DNA of 64,000 nucleotides from Saprospiraceae bacterium (GTDB lineage: Bacteria > Bacteroidota > Bacteroidia > Chitinophagales > Saprospiraceae): assembly GCA_017985675.1 (NCBI GenBank), contig JAGNXB010000006.1, positions 28,669 through 92,668 of the forward strand, written 5' to 3'. The stretch's first letter is position 1; each line of letters begins with the position of its first letter. Below are positions 45,056-54,042 of the stretch, piece by piece. The translations under genes were made by a program, and so were the position numbers. Below the pieces are notes generated by a model. The model ran no database searches. It was not told where the DNA came from and saw only the letters and a list, made by a program, of their open reading frames with translations.

Positions 45056-46579
45056 TCACCGCGTATAATTGGGTGATTCCTTGGTGATGGTAATATGGTG
45101 AGGATGGCTTTCATGGACACCTGCGCCGGAGATGCGCACAAATTTGGCCTGTTGCAACTGTTCTACCGTAGCTGCTCCACAATAGCCCATACCTGCCCTA
45201 AGTCCGCCGATGTATTGTACCATTACCTCAGTCAGGCTGCCCTTGAAAGGCACCCGGCCTTCGATGCCTTCCGGCACCAACTTGCGGATGTCTTCCTCCA
45301 TATCCTGGAAGTACCGGTCTTTCGAGCCTTGCTGCATGGCACCAATAGAACCCATGCCGCGGTATACCTTAAACTTCCGGCCTTCCAAAATAATAGTTTC
45401 TCCAGGCGCTTCTTCCGTACCCGCAAAAAGCGAACCGGCCATGATGCAATTGGCACCAGCAGCCAGGGCTTTGGGGATATCGCCGGTGTATCGGATACCG
45501 CCGTCACCGATGATGGGTACGCCGGTACCCCGGAGCGCATCGGCGGCGCGAAAAATAGCTGACAACTGCGGCACGCCAACACCTGCGATGACGCGGGTTG
45601 TGCATATGCTGCCGGGTCCTACACCTACTTTCACGCCATCTACACCGGCATCCACCAGGGCCCTGGCTCCTTCACCCGTAGCCACGTTGCCCCCGATGAT
45701 CTGGAGTTCGCGATAGCGCTTTTTTATCGTACGGATCATGTCCAGCACGCCTTTGGAGTGGCCGTGCGCCGTATCCACACAAATCACATCTACATTCATG
45801 GCGACCAGGGCATCTACCCTATCGATGGTATCGGCGGCAATGCCTACGGCCGCGCCGGCTACCAGACGGCCGAGAGAGTCTTTGCTGGCATTGGGATAAT
45901 CATGGTGTTTCATGATATCCTTGTAGGTGATGAGTCCGGCTAGTTTGCCATCCGGACCTACCACGGGTAATTTTTCGATTTTATATTCCTGCAATATTTC
46001 TCTGGCCTGATCGAGCGTTGTACCCAGCGGAGCTGTAATCAACCCTTTGCGGGTCATCACCTGCAAGATAGGCCGGGCGGGATCTTTTTCGAATCGCAAA
46101 TCGCGATTGGTAAGGATGCCGGTCAATACATTCTGGTTGTCTACGATGGGGATACCGCCGATATGATATTTTCTCATCAGCGTCTGCGCATCACCGACGG
46201 TCGCTCCTTCAAATAAGGTAACAGGATCCTGAATCATACCACTCTCCGAACGTTTTACGCGGCGAACCTGCTCGGCCTGGGCATCAATTGACATATTTTT
46301 GTGGATCACGCCCATACCGCCCTGTCGGGCTATAGCAATTGCGAGATCTGCCTCTGTGACCGTATCCATTGCTGCCGAAATAATGGGCGTTTTTATACGA
46401 ATCTCGCGCGTCAGTTGGGTAGAAATATCTACTTCATGTGGAAGTACTTCCGAGTAAGCGGGCGTTAACAAGACATCATCAAATGTGAGACCCTCTTCGG
46501 TAAATCGATGGAGAAAAGAGGGAGAGTTTGCTGGCCGATCATGCGGCTGAGCGGGGGAGAGAATTTTTGCCGTTTCCAT
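45056..46579 (-). CDS. guaB: Inosine-5'-monophosphate dehydrogenase
   Basis: IMPDH oxidises IMP to XMP, the committed step to GMP. I start at the [19 protein letters not shown] (507 residues); the open frame upstream is a readthrough. Motifs: [20 protein letters not shown] at the N-terminus, two CBS domains (about residues 110-230; [38 protein letters not shown]), the NAD site and the catalytic loop [19 protein letters not shown] with the active cysteine, and [19 protein letters not shown]. The -7 box TATCTTTG ends only three bases before the ATG. Confidence 0.97.
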   Translation of the reverse strand: METAKILSPAQPHDRPANSPSFLHRFTEEGLTFDDVLLTPAYSEVLPHEVDISTQLTREIRIKTPIISAAMDTVTEADLAIAIARQGGMGVIHKNMSIDAQAEQVRRVKRSESGMIQDPVTLFEGATVGDAQTLMRKYHIGGIPIVDNQNVLTGILTNRDLRFEKDPARPILQVMTRKGLITAPLGTTLDQAREILQEYKIEKLPVVGPDGKLAGLITYKDIMKHHDYPNASKDSLGRLVAGAAVGIAADTIDRVDALVAMNVDVICVDTAHGHSKGVLDMIRTIKKRYRELQIIGGNVATGEGARALVDAGVDGVKVGVGPGSICTTRVIAGVGVPQLSAIFRAADALRGTGVPIIGDGGIRYTGDIPKALAAGANCIMAGSLFAGTEEAPGETIILEGRKFKVYRGMGSIGAMQQGSKDRYFQDMEEDIRKLVPEGIEGRVPFKGSLTEVMVQYIGGLRAGMGYCGAATVEQLQQAKFVRISGAGVHESHPHHITITKESPNYTR

Positions 46580-46582
46580 GTG

Positions 46583-46590
46583 CAAAGATA
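46583..46590 (-). promoter_or_regulatory. -7 box of guaB, placed for a leaderless or near-leaderless mRNA
   Basis: The minus strand reads TATCTTTG then CAC and the guaB ATG. Since Bacteroidota start sites lie about 5-7 bases after this box, transcription would begin at or next to the start codon. A -33 TTG at ideal spacing is not evident. The alternative is that this box is unused and a promoter lies further upstream. Confidence 0.45.
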
Positions 46591-46675
46591 CGGAATATTC
46601 CGATTCATGTTTATGCACAAGTCCCGGAACCACTGTCAATTTTTGGTTAACCCGCAAGATTTCTCTATTTTGGAT

Positions 46676-46683
46676 TAACTTTG
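46676..46683 (+). promoter_or_regulatory. Candidate -7 box of the cytochrome c/copper monooxygenase gene
   Basis: TAACTTTG matches TAnnTTTG on the plus strand and would give a leader of about 100 bases. A TTTG lies 30 bases upstream, which is too far for the usual spacing. Confidence 0.35.
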
Positions 46684-46792
46684 GTAGCTCATAAGCCCAA
46701 ATGGGGCATTGTACCTTGGTTTCCTTTTTATGATAGGTCACCTTTTAATCATCCGGCAACTAACACCTGGAAATATCATTTATACTTCGCTC

Positions 46793-48451
46793 ATGGCTCA
46801 ACGAATCCGTTTCACCACACTGTTATTCATCCTCTTTCTTTATGCGGTCCAGGCGTTTGCACAGACATCTTCGCTGATGGAGGTATACCAGGTTTTCCAG
46901 GCTAAGTGCATTAGTTGCCATAGTGGTGCCCAACCATCCGCCGGACTGGACCTGAAAGGCACTGCAGCCACCGATGCCTTGCGTGCTTTGCAAGTCGCTC
47001 AAAACATCACCAATAAAACGCCGCAGAACCCCGCAGCCAAAAATCGTGGTGAAAAGCTGGCATATCCCGGCCGGCCGGATTTGTCTTTCCTTTTCAAAAA
47101 GGTAAATGGCAACCTCGAAGAAACAATCCATTTGATTGCCGCCGATAGTCAGGCTATGCCGCCCTATGGCAATCTCCCGTTGTCGAACACGGAAAAAGAA
47201 ATCATACGCCAGTGGATATTATATGGGGCCAAAACGAGCGGAACGCAATTTGATCCGGCAGTGTTGGCCGATTATCATCTTAATGGTGGCGTGCAAAGTT
47301 TTCCTTCCGGCGCACCTGCAGCCCCCTCCGCCGCGGAGGGATTTCAATTTAAATTTGGTCCTTTTTATTTGCCGCCCAGCGGTGAAGCAGAACATTTCCA
47401 AAAATACGAACTCAAACTCCCCGAGGAGGTAGAGGTCAACCGGATTACGATTCAAATTGGCAGTTACTCGCACCACCTGATCTTGTATAATTTCGAAACG
47501 GATGCAGCCGCTGCGGCTGTGCCTCATGGTTTCCGGGATTCGCCGTATCATTCCGGAGTCGGACTTGTAGCGGCATTTCAATATAGTGACGACCTCATAC
47601 TACCGGCAGGAACAGCTTTCCGCTGGAAGGATAATTTGATACTCGATCTCAATTTTCACTATATCAATTATAGTGGATTATTACCGCTCCAGGCGGAAGG
47701 TTTTATCAATGTGTACACCCAACCTGTGGGGACTTCCAAGCAACAGATGTACAGCACCCTGGTGGCAAACCCCAGCATCCCTATTCCAAATAATGGCCAG
47801 TTGGTGACCCATACCCAATCTATTATGACTCCTGCGGCAAATATTTTTCTTTGGGGGGTAATGGGCCATACCCATAAATATGGGAAAGCTTATAAAGTGT
47901 ATAAACGGTTGCCGGGCAACCAAAAAGGTGAGCTACTTTATGACGGTGCCTGCCCCCTGGGCAAACCTGGATGTCCCTCGCCGTGGTATGATTATCAGCA
48001 CACCCCGATGCGCTATTTTGAGGCATTTGAACCCATCACACTCAACCTGCAAAATGGAATCATCCATGAGGCGTCCTGGGTAAATGACGGTCCGGCGGCT
48101 GTCAATTTCGGGCCCACTTCGCAAGATGAAATGATGGTAATGATCATGTTATATGTGGTGGATACCAACGGACTTTCGACTGCATTGGAAATACCGGAAT
48201 CGGAGCGGCAAACCAACCTGATTTATCCCAATCCGGCAAGTGATCATTTTACGCTTGAATTACCGGATTGGAACGGCGTCGCCCAATTTACGCTATACAC
48301 AATTACAGGACAACAAGTCTGGCAAAAAACTATTACTTCGGATCGCACAGAAATGGTCATTCCCGCTCCTATTCATCGGGGCCTTTATTATTGGAGGCTG
48401 CATACTGCGGATTCAAAACCGATGGCGGAAGGGAGGATAATGGTGGAATGA
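46793..48451 (+). CDS. Secreted fusion: mono-haem cytochrome c - PHM-like copper monooxygenase - T9SS domain
   Basis: From the ATG MAQRIRFTTLLFILFLYAVQ the protein is 552 residues. After the signal peptide comes a cytochrome c-like domain with CISCH at residues 39-43 and a possible Met ligand in SQAMPPYGNLPLS. The middle (about 200-460) matches the two-domain fold of peptidylglycine/dopamine monooxygenases. The paired histidines 227-228 (SYSHHLILY), His289 (LNFHYINY), His359 and His361 (MGHTHKYG) and Met447 (QDEMMVMIM) correspond to the two copper sites. The last 75 residues are a T9SS domain (YPNPASDHFTLEL, then HRGLYYWRLH). A surface copper oxidoreductase receiving electrons through its own haem is the inferred role; the substrate is unknown. 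Confidence 0.85.
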   Translation: MAQRIRFTTLLFILFLYAVQAFAQTSSLMEVYQVFQAKCISCHSGAQPSAGLDLKGTAATDALRALQVAQNITNKTPQNPAAKNRGEKLAYPGRPDLSFLFKKVNGNLEETIHLIAADSQAMPPYGNLPLSNTEKEIIRQWILYGAKTSGTQFDPAVLADYHLNGGVQSFPSGAPAAPSAAEGFQFKFGPFYLPPSGEAEHFQKYELKLPEEVEVNRITIQIGSYSHHLILYNFETDAAAAAVPHGFRDSPYHSGVGLVAAFQYSDDLILPAGTAFRWKDNLILDLNFHYINYSGLLPLQAEGFINVYTQPVGTSKQQMYSTLVANPSIPIPNNGQLVTHTQSIMTPAANIFLWGVMGHTHKYGKAYKVYKRLPGNQKGELLYDGACPLGKPGCPSPWYDYQHTPMRYFEAFEPITLNLQNGIIHEASWVNDGPAAVNFGPTSQDEMMVMIMLYVVDTNGLSTALEIPESERQTNLIYPNPASDHFTLELPDWNGVAQFTLYTITGQQVWQKTITSDRTEMVIPAPIHRGLYYWRLHTADSKPMAEGRIMVE

Positions 48452-48484
48452 GTTGAGGAGGTTTTGAGGTTTTGAGGTTTTGAG

Positions 48485-48503
48485 CCTGCCTGCTGCAGGC
48501 AGG
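48485..48503. repeat. CCTGCCTGC-T-GCAGGCAGG palindrome
   Basis: A perfect inverted repeat of nine bases each side of one T, lying between low-complexity TTTTGAGG reiterations. Such GGCAGG palindromes are scattered in many Bacteroidota genomes. It is part of the repeat patch after the copper protein gene. Confidence 0.7.
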
Positions 48504-48529
48504 GGTTTGAGGGTTTGAGGAGGGATTGA

Positions 48530-48650
48530 GGTTCCAGATTCCCGGATTCCAGATTATTCCGAAATTATTCCATGTCTCATTCCATGCCACGTTCCAGATT
48601 CCAGATTTTCAGATTCCAGATTATTACGAAATTTCAGACTCCGTGTCTTT
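48530..48650. repeat. TTCCAGATT reiterated tract
   Basis: Several units of TTCCAGATT and its variants (ATTCCCGGATTCCAGATTAT, TTCAGATTCCAGATTATT) occur here, and again at 63.43, 63.76 and 63.86 kb, always next to the GAATGTCC-hairpin repeat. No coding character. Confidence 0.7.
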
Positions 48651-48673
48651 AATTCAAGTAAAAAATCGAAAAG

Positions 48674-48758
48674 CCATTTCGTAAGCCTCGCGCGGGGGCG
48701 CTCGGTTCGCTCACCGAATGTCCACTGGACATTCGCCCCTGCGGGGTCTGTGAGCTCA
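48674..48758 (-). repeat. GAATGTCC-hairpin repeat, inverted copy
   Basis: This is the reverse complement of the 86-base unit at 63.3 and 63.5 kb, with a few changes. It contains the perfect hairpin CGAATGTCC-ACT-GGACATTCG (48715-48735), the CGGTTCGCTCACCG segment and a GAGCTCAC end. It fills the space between the copper protein and the P-type ATPase genes. Confidence 0.8.
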
Positions 48759-48790
48759 CCCCTTACCATTTACCCCTTGCCCTTTACCCC

Positions 48791-51295
48791 TTACCGAATT
48801 GCCGATTCCTCCTTCTTCCGTCTAACCATTTTCCATACTTCAATCCATATGACGCCAATAAAAGCAGTGCATAAACTCAGGGCAAGCTCAGATAATGATA
48901 AAGGTGCGAGTTGGAAAATAGACTGGACAGGGTCGAAATAAATAGAGAGCATTAATATAACTAAAGAGGCCAGTAAAATAATCGGCATGAGATTGTTTTT
49001 ATACCGAAGGGTGGTCAACACGGAATGGACAAAGGAACGATTGACCAGGGTAAGAAATAAATTGCTGAAAATTAAGGTCGCATAAATAATGGTACGTACG
49101 GTTTTATCCCCGGCACCCGTCTGAATAAAATAATATCCTAACCCGAGACATGCTGCTGTAATGGCCAGTCCCTGAATAATACTAGTATTTAGTTCAGACC
49201 AGGCAAAAAATGAGCTGGTCATTTTCCGGGGTTTGCGCTGCATGGAGCCCGCTTCAATGGGCTCATTTTCAAAAACGATGGAGCAGGTAGGGCCCATGAT
49301 TAATTCTAAAAAAATGACATGGATGGGAGAAAAGATATCTGTAAATTCCCAAAAGAATATCAAGGGGAGCAATACAATTAAAATGATGGGGATATGAATG
49401 GAAATAATATACCTAATCGCTTTTTTAAGATTTTCATAAATACGTCGGCCCAGCGCGACTGCCTCTACCATGTGGGCCAGATTGTCATCCATCAGGATAA
49501 GGGATGACGCATTTCTCGCTATTTCGCTGCCGCGTTTGCCCATAGCGATGCCTATATGTGCAGCTTTTAATGCAGGGCCGTCATTCACCCCGTCACCGGT
49601 CATGGCGACGACTTCCCCATTAGCCTGGAGCGCTCTAATGACTTTTAATTTGGCTTCGGGAAACATCCTTGCAAAAATGTTGGATCCCCTGACTTTTTCA
49701 GTTAGACTAGCCTCGGACATATCCATCACTTCCTTACCGGTGAGCATCGATTTTCCGGGACGAAGTTCCACCTGGTCGGCGATTGCTTTAGCGGTTTGGG
49801 CATGATCGCCAGTGATCATTTTCACCTGTATACCCGCATCATAAAATCCCTTTATAACCTCTTGTATATTTTTTTTGGGCGGATCAGCAAAAGCAATTAA
49901 TCCCAGTAATTCCATCGCTAATTCATCCTGCGTGGCCGGCAAGGAACCCGAGAAGGCATCTGCTTGGGCCACACCAAGGACGCGATACCCTTTTGCAGTC
50001 AATTGATTCGAAAGTTCCGTTATATGCCAGAGTTTTTCCGGCGATAATGCGCACTGTTTGAGCACTCCTTCTAGACTGCCCTTACAAGCAATGATACGGT
50101 GGTTTTTATTATTTTGGAAAACATGGGTCATGATAGGCGGAATACCTCCCAGAGGATATTCGTGGACCATTTTATAAGCGGGGCGTTTGTCTTCAGGAGC
50201 AGTTGCCCCGTAACTATCATGGATCGCCTTTTCCATATTGTCAAATGGTACCATTTCAGAGGACCACATGGCATATTCGAGCACCTCATTAAAATCGCCA
50301 GGGTTTTCCAGATAATCAATCAACTTATCTTCTTGCAGCGAAAAAATGGACGCAATGGTCATGTGATTCGCTGTTAATGTTCCCGTTTTATCGACGCATA
50401 TAACGGTAGCTGCGCCCAGGGTCTCAACCGTATGGGGTGTGCGAGCGATGATCTTTTTTTTGTACAGGTGATATGCCCCCAGGGCCATAAATGTGCTAAA
50501 AGCCACGGGTATTTCTTCGGGGAGGATGGACATGGCCAGTGTCAGCCCCTGCAATAAACCCTGCAACAGGTTCCCATAAATAAAATAATGTAAGCCCCAC
50601 ACGACAAGAAAGGCGATAATACCAAAGCCAACCATGGATCGTATGAATGACCTGATTTGGATTTGGAGTGGTGTTTTGACCGATTCGATAGTTTCCAGGG
50701 AGGTGCCAATTTTGCCTAAGGCGGTCTCGGCACCTATAGCCACGACGCGTCCGGTGCATGACCCGGAGAGCACCATGGTGCCTTGAAAAAGTTGATTATT
50801 ATCCTCTGCAGTGCTTTTTAATACGGGCAGCGATTCACCAGTCAGGATACTTTCACTGACCGAAAAATCATGTAGTTCCAGCACAAGTGCATCAGCCGGA
50901 ATGATGGTGCCATCTTCCAATACAAGCAGATCTCCAATGACTATTTCTTCGGTGGGAATATGCGTGGATTGGCCATTGCGAATTACCTTGGCGTGCGGCC
51001 CGGACTCCAGACGGAGTTTGTCCATAGCACTCCGGCTGCGATTTTCCTGAAACAAGGATATGCCTGCTACCAAAAGGAGGGCGACTACCATAATAATCCC
51101 CTCATCTATAGAACCCACCACAAAATAAATCAGTGATGTGGAAACGAGAATTAAAAAAAGGGGTTCAGAAACGATTTCCCTAACCACTTCCCAAAATCGA
51201 TTTTTTTTACGGGCTTCAATCCTATTGCTTCCATGTTGAAGCCGGCTTGCTTCGACCTCTGAATTGGTCAAGCCTTTATGATCAACCTCTTGCAT
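48791..51295 (-). CDS. P-type cation-transporting ATPase (P2-like)
   Basis: The 834-residue inner-membrane pump has the phosphorylation motif CVDKTGTLT, the actuator motif ILTGES, the hinge MTGDGVND, and about ten helices. It has no N-terminal CxxC or CPC motif, so it is not a copper or zinc P1B pump. The TM4 motif is ILPEEIPVAF; in Ca2+ pumps this position usually reads PEGLP or PEALP. The short N-terminus (VDHKGLTNSEVEASRLQHGS) is the cation ATPase N-domain. The transported ion (Ca2+, Mn2+, Na+, K+ or H+) cannot be assigned. An inverted repeat overlaps its presumed transcription start. Confidence 0.92.
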   Translation of the reverse strand: MQEVDHKGLTNSEVEASRLQHGSNRIEARKKNRFWEVVREIVSEPLFLILVSTSLIYFVVGSIDEGIIMVVALLLVAGISLFQENRSRSAMDKLRLESGPHAKVIRNGQSTHIPTEEIVIGDLLVLEDGTIIPADALVLELHDFSVSESILTGESLPVLKSTAEDNNQLFQGTMVLSGSCTGRVVAIGAETALGKIGTSLETIESVKTPLQIQIRSFIRSMVGFGIIAFLVVWGLHYFIYGNLLQGLLQGLTLAMSILPEEIPVAFSTFMALGAYHLYKKKIIARTPHTVETLGAATVICVDKTGTLTANHMTIASIFSLQEDKLIDYLENPGDFNEVLEYAMWSSEMVPFDNMEKAIHDSYGATAPEDKRPAYKMVHEYPLGGIPPIMTHVFQNNKNHRIIACKGSLEGVLKQCALSPEKLWHITELSNQLTAKGYRVLGVAQADAFSGSLPATQDELAMELLGLIAFADPPKKNIQEVIKGFYDAGIQVKMITGDHAQTAKAIADQVELRPGKSMLTGKEVMDMSEASLTEKVRGSNIFARMFPEAKLKVIRALQANGEVVAMTGDGVNDGPALKAAHIGIAMGKRGSEIARNASSLILMDDNLAHMVEAVALGRRIYENLKKAIRYIISIHIPIILIVLLPLIFFWEFTDIFSPIHVIFLELIMGPTCSIVFENEPIEAGSMQRKPRKMTSSFFAWSELNTSIIQGLAITAACLGLGYYFIQTGAGDKTVRTIIYATLIFSNLFLTLVNRSFVHSVLTTLRYKNNLMPIILLASLVILMLSIYFDPVQSIFQLAPLSLSELALSLCTAFIGVIWIEVWKMVRRKKEESAIR

Positions 51296-51313
51296 ACGTT
51301 TTGTGTCTTTGGA

Positions 51314-51338
51314 GAAATAACCACACCTGTGTTATTTC
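51314..51338. promoter_or_regulatory. Inverted repeat, candidate operator of the P-type ATPase gene
   Basis: GAAATAAC and GTTATTTC, perfect eight-base arms, are separated by nine bases. With one skipped base the match extends to eleven. It lies 18 bases upstream of the ATPase ATG and just downstream of a TACTTTTG -7 box, so a repressor bound here would block initiation. The binding protein is unknown. Confidence 0.45.
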
Positions 51339-51343
51339 ATTTC

Positions 51344-51351
51344 CAAAAGTA
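51344..51351 (-). promoter_or_regulatory. Candidate -7 box of the P-type ATPase gene
   Basis: The minus strand reads TACTTTTG, matching TAnnTTTG, which puts the start site next to or inside the inverted repeat. No ideal -33 TTG is visible. Confidence 0.4.
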
Positions 51352-51427
51352 ACACTATTAACATGGTAAACTGAAATTATCGGGATTATGCAAATTGATC
51401 CAATAATTATAGTACTTCCCACAATCT

Positions 51428-53896
51428 TTAAAAATTATTGTCCTCGCCTCCTTTGAGGTCATCACTTTTTACTTTAGACTTACGGGTAGGAGTGCGGCCT
51501 TCCAATTTACCGAAAGCATAACGGACATTGACGCCGAAACTTTGAAAGGGAACGGTGAACTTACTCTCCTGACGGAAAGTCGGGCCGGTAAGATTGGTGG
51601 CAAAAGATTTATTCAGATTAAAGGGTTCAACAAAGGTGAGACCGATTGAAAGTTTTTTGGCAATCTCTTTTTGAAAAGCCAAACTGTAGAGCCAAAAGGA
51701 AGGAATGCGTCCCTGGAGTGTCGTCTGTTGTGAACGGAACATGCCAAACATTTCTGCCTTATACCCTTTGCCAAAATCATAAGACATTGTAAGGAAGCTA
51801 TTCCAGTTAATGTCCTGATTGGATAAGTTCTCTCCATTAATGGTGGCAGCAGATTGATACGTAAATACATCCAGACTGCCACGTACCGTAAATTTCTTTT
51901 TAAAGAAGGACGTCGTCCCAAAGAAATTGGCGCCTATGGCATCATTTTGACCAATATTTCGATACGTATTTATGCTCGCGCCCTCAGTATTGATGAGGAG
52001 ATAATTTTCAATTATATCGGCTGTATTGCGGTAATAAACGGAGACATTGAGCACACTTCCTTTTATAAATGTACCATAATTTAATTCGATCTGGTTAGTC
52101 AATTCCGGCAAGAGACCCGGATTGCCGATAGTAATATTACGAGGGTCGCTGAGCTGCTGATATGGATTGATATAGCGTAAGCCAGGACGCTGAATACGTT
52201 GGCTGTAGGATAGTTTCAGGCTGGTAAATGGACCAAATTTTCGGGCAATAATCGCACTGGGCAAAATGGTGCCGTAATTATTTGTAAACGGCTGTTCTCC
52301 ATTTACGGCCTCCCCTTCTATCGTGGTGTATTCATAGCGGGCACCGGCAATGAGATCATATTTATCCGATAATTTGATATTCAAACTGGCATAGGCAGCG
52401 CCTACATCCTGAAGATAATTAAATGATCCGCTGGTGGTTGGATTGCGGACAAATTCACCCGTCCCGGCATCAAAATCTGCATAATTAAAATCACTTTCCA
52501 TACGACGCAACGTCGCTTTTAATCCTGTCTCCAATTTAATGGCCGGCGTAAAGGGATGAATATAATCCGTCTGGATGATATGTTCCAGATTCAAGCCCAG
52601 ATTGTCATTATTTTGATTGAGCAATAATAGGGGGTCACCGGTTTGGTCAATTAAGGTGGATTCGTCGTTAAAGCGGGTACTCAACTGGTAAGAAATTGAC
52701 CATTCTTTTTCTTTGTTACCTGCAAATGTGCGTCGATAGTCTGTCGTCCAGTCGATCCCGGCACCCAGATTCACATCATCATTATATCGGCTGTATTCCT
52801 GATGCAGCCCTATAGAGGGATCGTCAAACAAGGAATTTGTACGACCATCTTTTACAAATTGGTTACCATTAATCCGGACATTGGAATTCAAACTGGAATA
52901 GGCATTAAAATCATAAAAGGCACCGAGTGACCCATTAAATCCACGCCAGGCAGAGCGTGCGTTGCCTGATTGTTCCAAAACCCTTGTGAGATTGGTAGCC
53001 AGATCATCCTCGCGATAGAAGGATTGTGTGCCTGGACGGTACCAGGTGAAACGGGTGCCGGCACTTGCATTAAGTCCAAATCGTCCTTTGGCGCTGGCGA
53101 TATTTATATCCGCATTATTGGATCGGGTACCCAGGCTGGCGTTGACGGAGCCTGTCAGGCCCTGCATTTCAGGTCTTTTAAGGATAATATTTATGATACC
53201 TGTGCTGCCTTCGCCATCATAACGTGCTGTTGGTGTAGTAATCACTTCGACCGATTTGATCTGGTCGCCAGGCAAACTCTTCAATGCATCAGCCACGTTC
53301 CCCGCAAACATGGAAGAAGGTTTGCCATTGATAAAAATCCGCACATTACTGTTGCCGCGCAGGCTCACATTGCCATCCAGATCTACGCTGAGCAAGGGAA
53401 CTTTGCGCAATACGTCCGCACCATCACCGCCCAGGTTCGTAATATCCTTGTCCGCATTATACACGAGCTTGTCGATTTTGGATTCCATGACAGGGGCTTC
53501 CTCAGCGACCACTATTTCATCCAGGTTGACCCCTTGCGAAACCAGCATTATTTTACCCAGATCAAGGTCAGGTTTTACAGGTGTTGTAGTGACCCCTTTG
53601 GTAATTTTAGGTTCGTATCCTATAAAGGTAGCCTGTAGCTCATAAGTAGATGTGTTGACATCGCGAAAACGAAACTGGCCTTTTTCATCGGTGATCTGCC
53701 CGTCAAGCATTTTGCCGCCGGGCAGTGTAAGGACGACAGACGCATATTCGAGTGGGGCTTGGGTAAGACTATCTACGAGGATGCCTTTGATGATGCCTTT
53801 GATAGAAGGGGCAGCATTTCCAGCTCTGCCGGGCATCTGTGCCAAGAGTGCCAAAGGAACAAAAAACAGGAGATGAAGGAGTGTATATCGGATCAT
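51428..53896 (-). CDS. TonB-plug outer membrane beta-barrel protein (CarboxypepD_reg + OMP_b-brl type)
   Basis: From the ATG MIRYTLLHLLFFVPLALLAQ (signal peptide) the protein is 822 residues. Domains in order: a carboxypeptidase-regulatory-like beta-sandwich (about 35-115; GILVDSLTQAPLEYASVVLT), a TonB plug (about 130-225; LRKVPLLSVDLDGNVSLRGN, then IFINGKPSSMFAGN and ARYDGEGSTGIINIILKR), and a long beta-barrel ending in VNVRYAFGKLE plus a charged tail. It is the OMP_b-brl_3 group common in Bacteroidota, with unknown ligand. It follows a two-component system on the same strand, which may regulate it. Confidence 0.9.
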   Translation of the reverse strand: MIRYTLLHLLFFVPLALLAQMPGRAGNAAPSIKGIIKGILVDSLTQAPLEYASVVLTLPGGKMLDGQITDEKGQFRFRDVNTSTYELQATFIGYEPKITKGVTTTPVKPDLDLGKIMLVSQGVNLDEIVVAEEAPVMESKIDKLVYNADKDITNLGGDGADVLRKVPLLSVDLDGNVSLRGNSNVRIFINGKPSSMFAGNVADALKSLPGDQIKSVEVITTPTARYDGEGSTGIINIILKRPEMQGLTGSVNASLGTRSNNADINIASAKGRFGLNASAGTRFTWYRPGTQSFYREDDLATNLTRVLEQSGNARSAWRGFNGSLGAFYDFNAYSSLNSNVRINGNQFVKDGRTNSLFDDPSIGLHQEYSRYNDDVNLGAGIDWTTDYRRTFAGNKEKEWSISYQLSTRFNDESTLIDQTGDPLLLLNQNNDNLGLNLEHIIQTDYIHPFTPAIKLETGLKATLRRMESDFNYADFDAGTGEFVRNPTTSGSFNYLQDVGAAYASLNIKLSDKYDLIAGARYEYTTIEGEAVNGEQPFTNNYGTILPSAIIARKFGPFTSLKLSYSQRIQRPGLRYINPYQQLSDPRNITIGNPGLLPELTNQIELNYGTFIKGSVLNVSVYYRNTADIIENYLLINTEGASINTYRNIGQNDAIGANFFGTTSFFKKKFTVRGSLDVFTYQSAATINGENLSNQDINWNSFLTMSYDFGKGYKAEMFGMFRSQQTTLQGRIPSFWLYSLAFQKEIAKKLSIGLTFVEPFNLNKSFATNLTGPTFRQESKFTVPFQSFGVNVRYAFGKLEGRTPTRKSKVKSDDLKGGEDNNF

Positions 53897-54042
53897 AGTG
53901 TTCAAATCAGACTGCAAGTAACGGGAATCCAAGGGAAAGGTTAATTTCTTAACATTCTATTAATACGGAATGGGTTGAAAGCCCGGAATTACGAAAGGGA
54001 TGATTTGGCGGGGAGGAGTAAAATATTACATCATGGCACGAA

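Noticed and set aside
46580..46741. N-terminal extension of IMPDH by 54 residues
   Set aside because: IMPDH proteins begin shortly before the LTFDDVLL motif. The extension covers the promoter region.
48791..51295. Copper-exporting ATPase, given the copper-linked neighbours
   Set aside because: It has no CPC in the membrane and no CxxC metal-binding domain. The motifs fit a P2-type pump.
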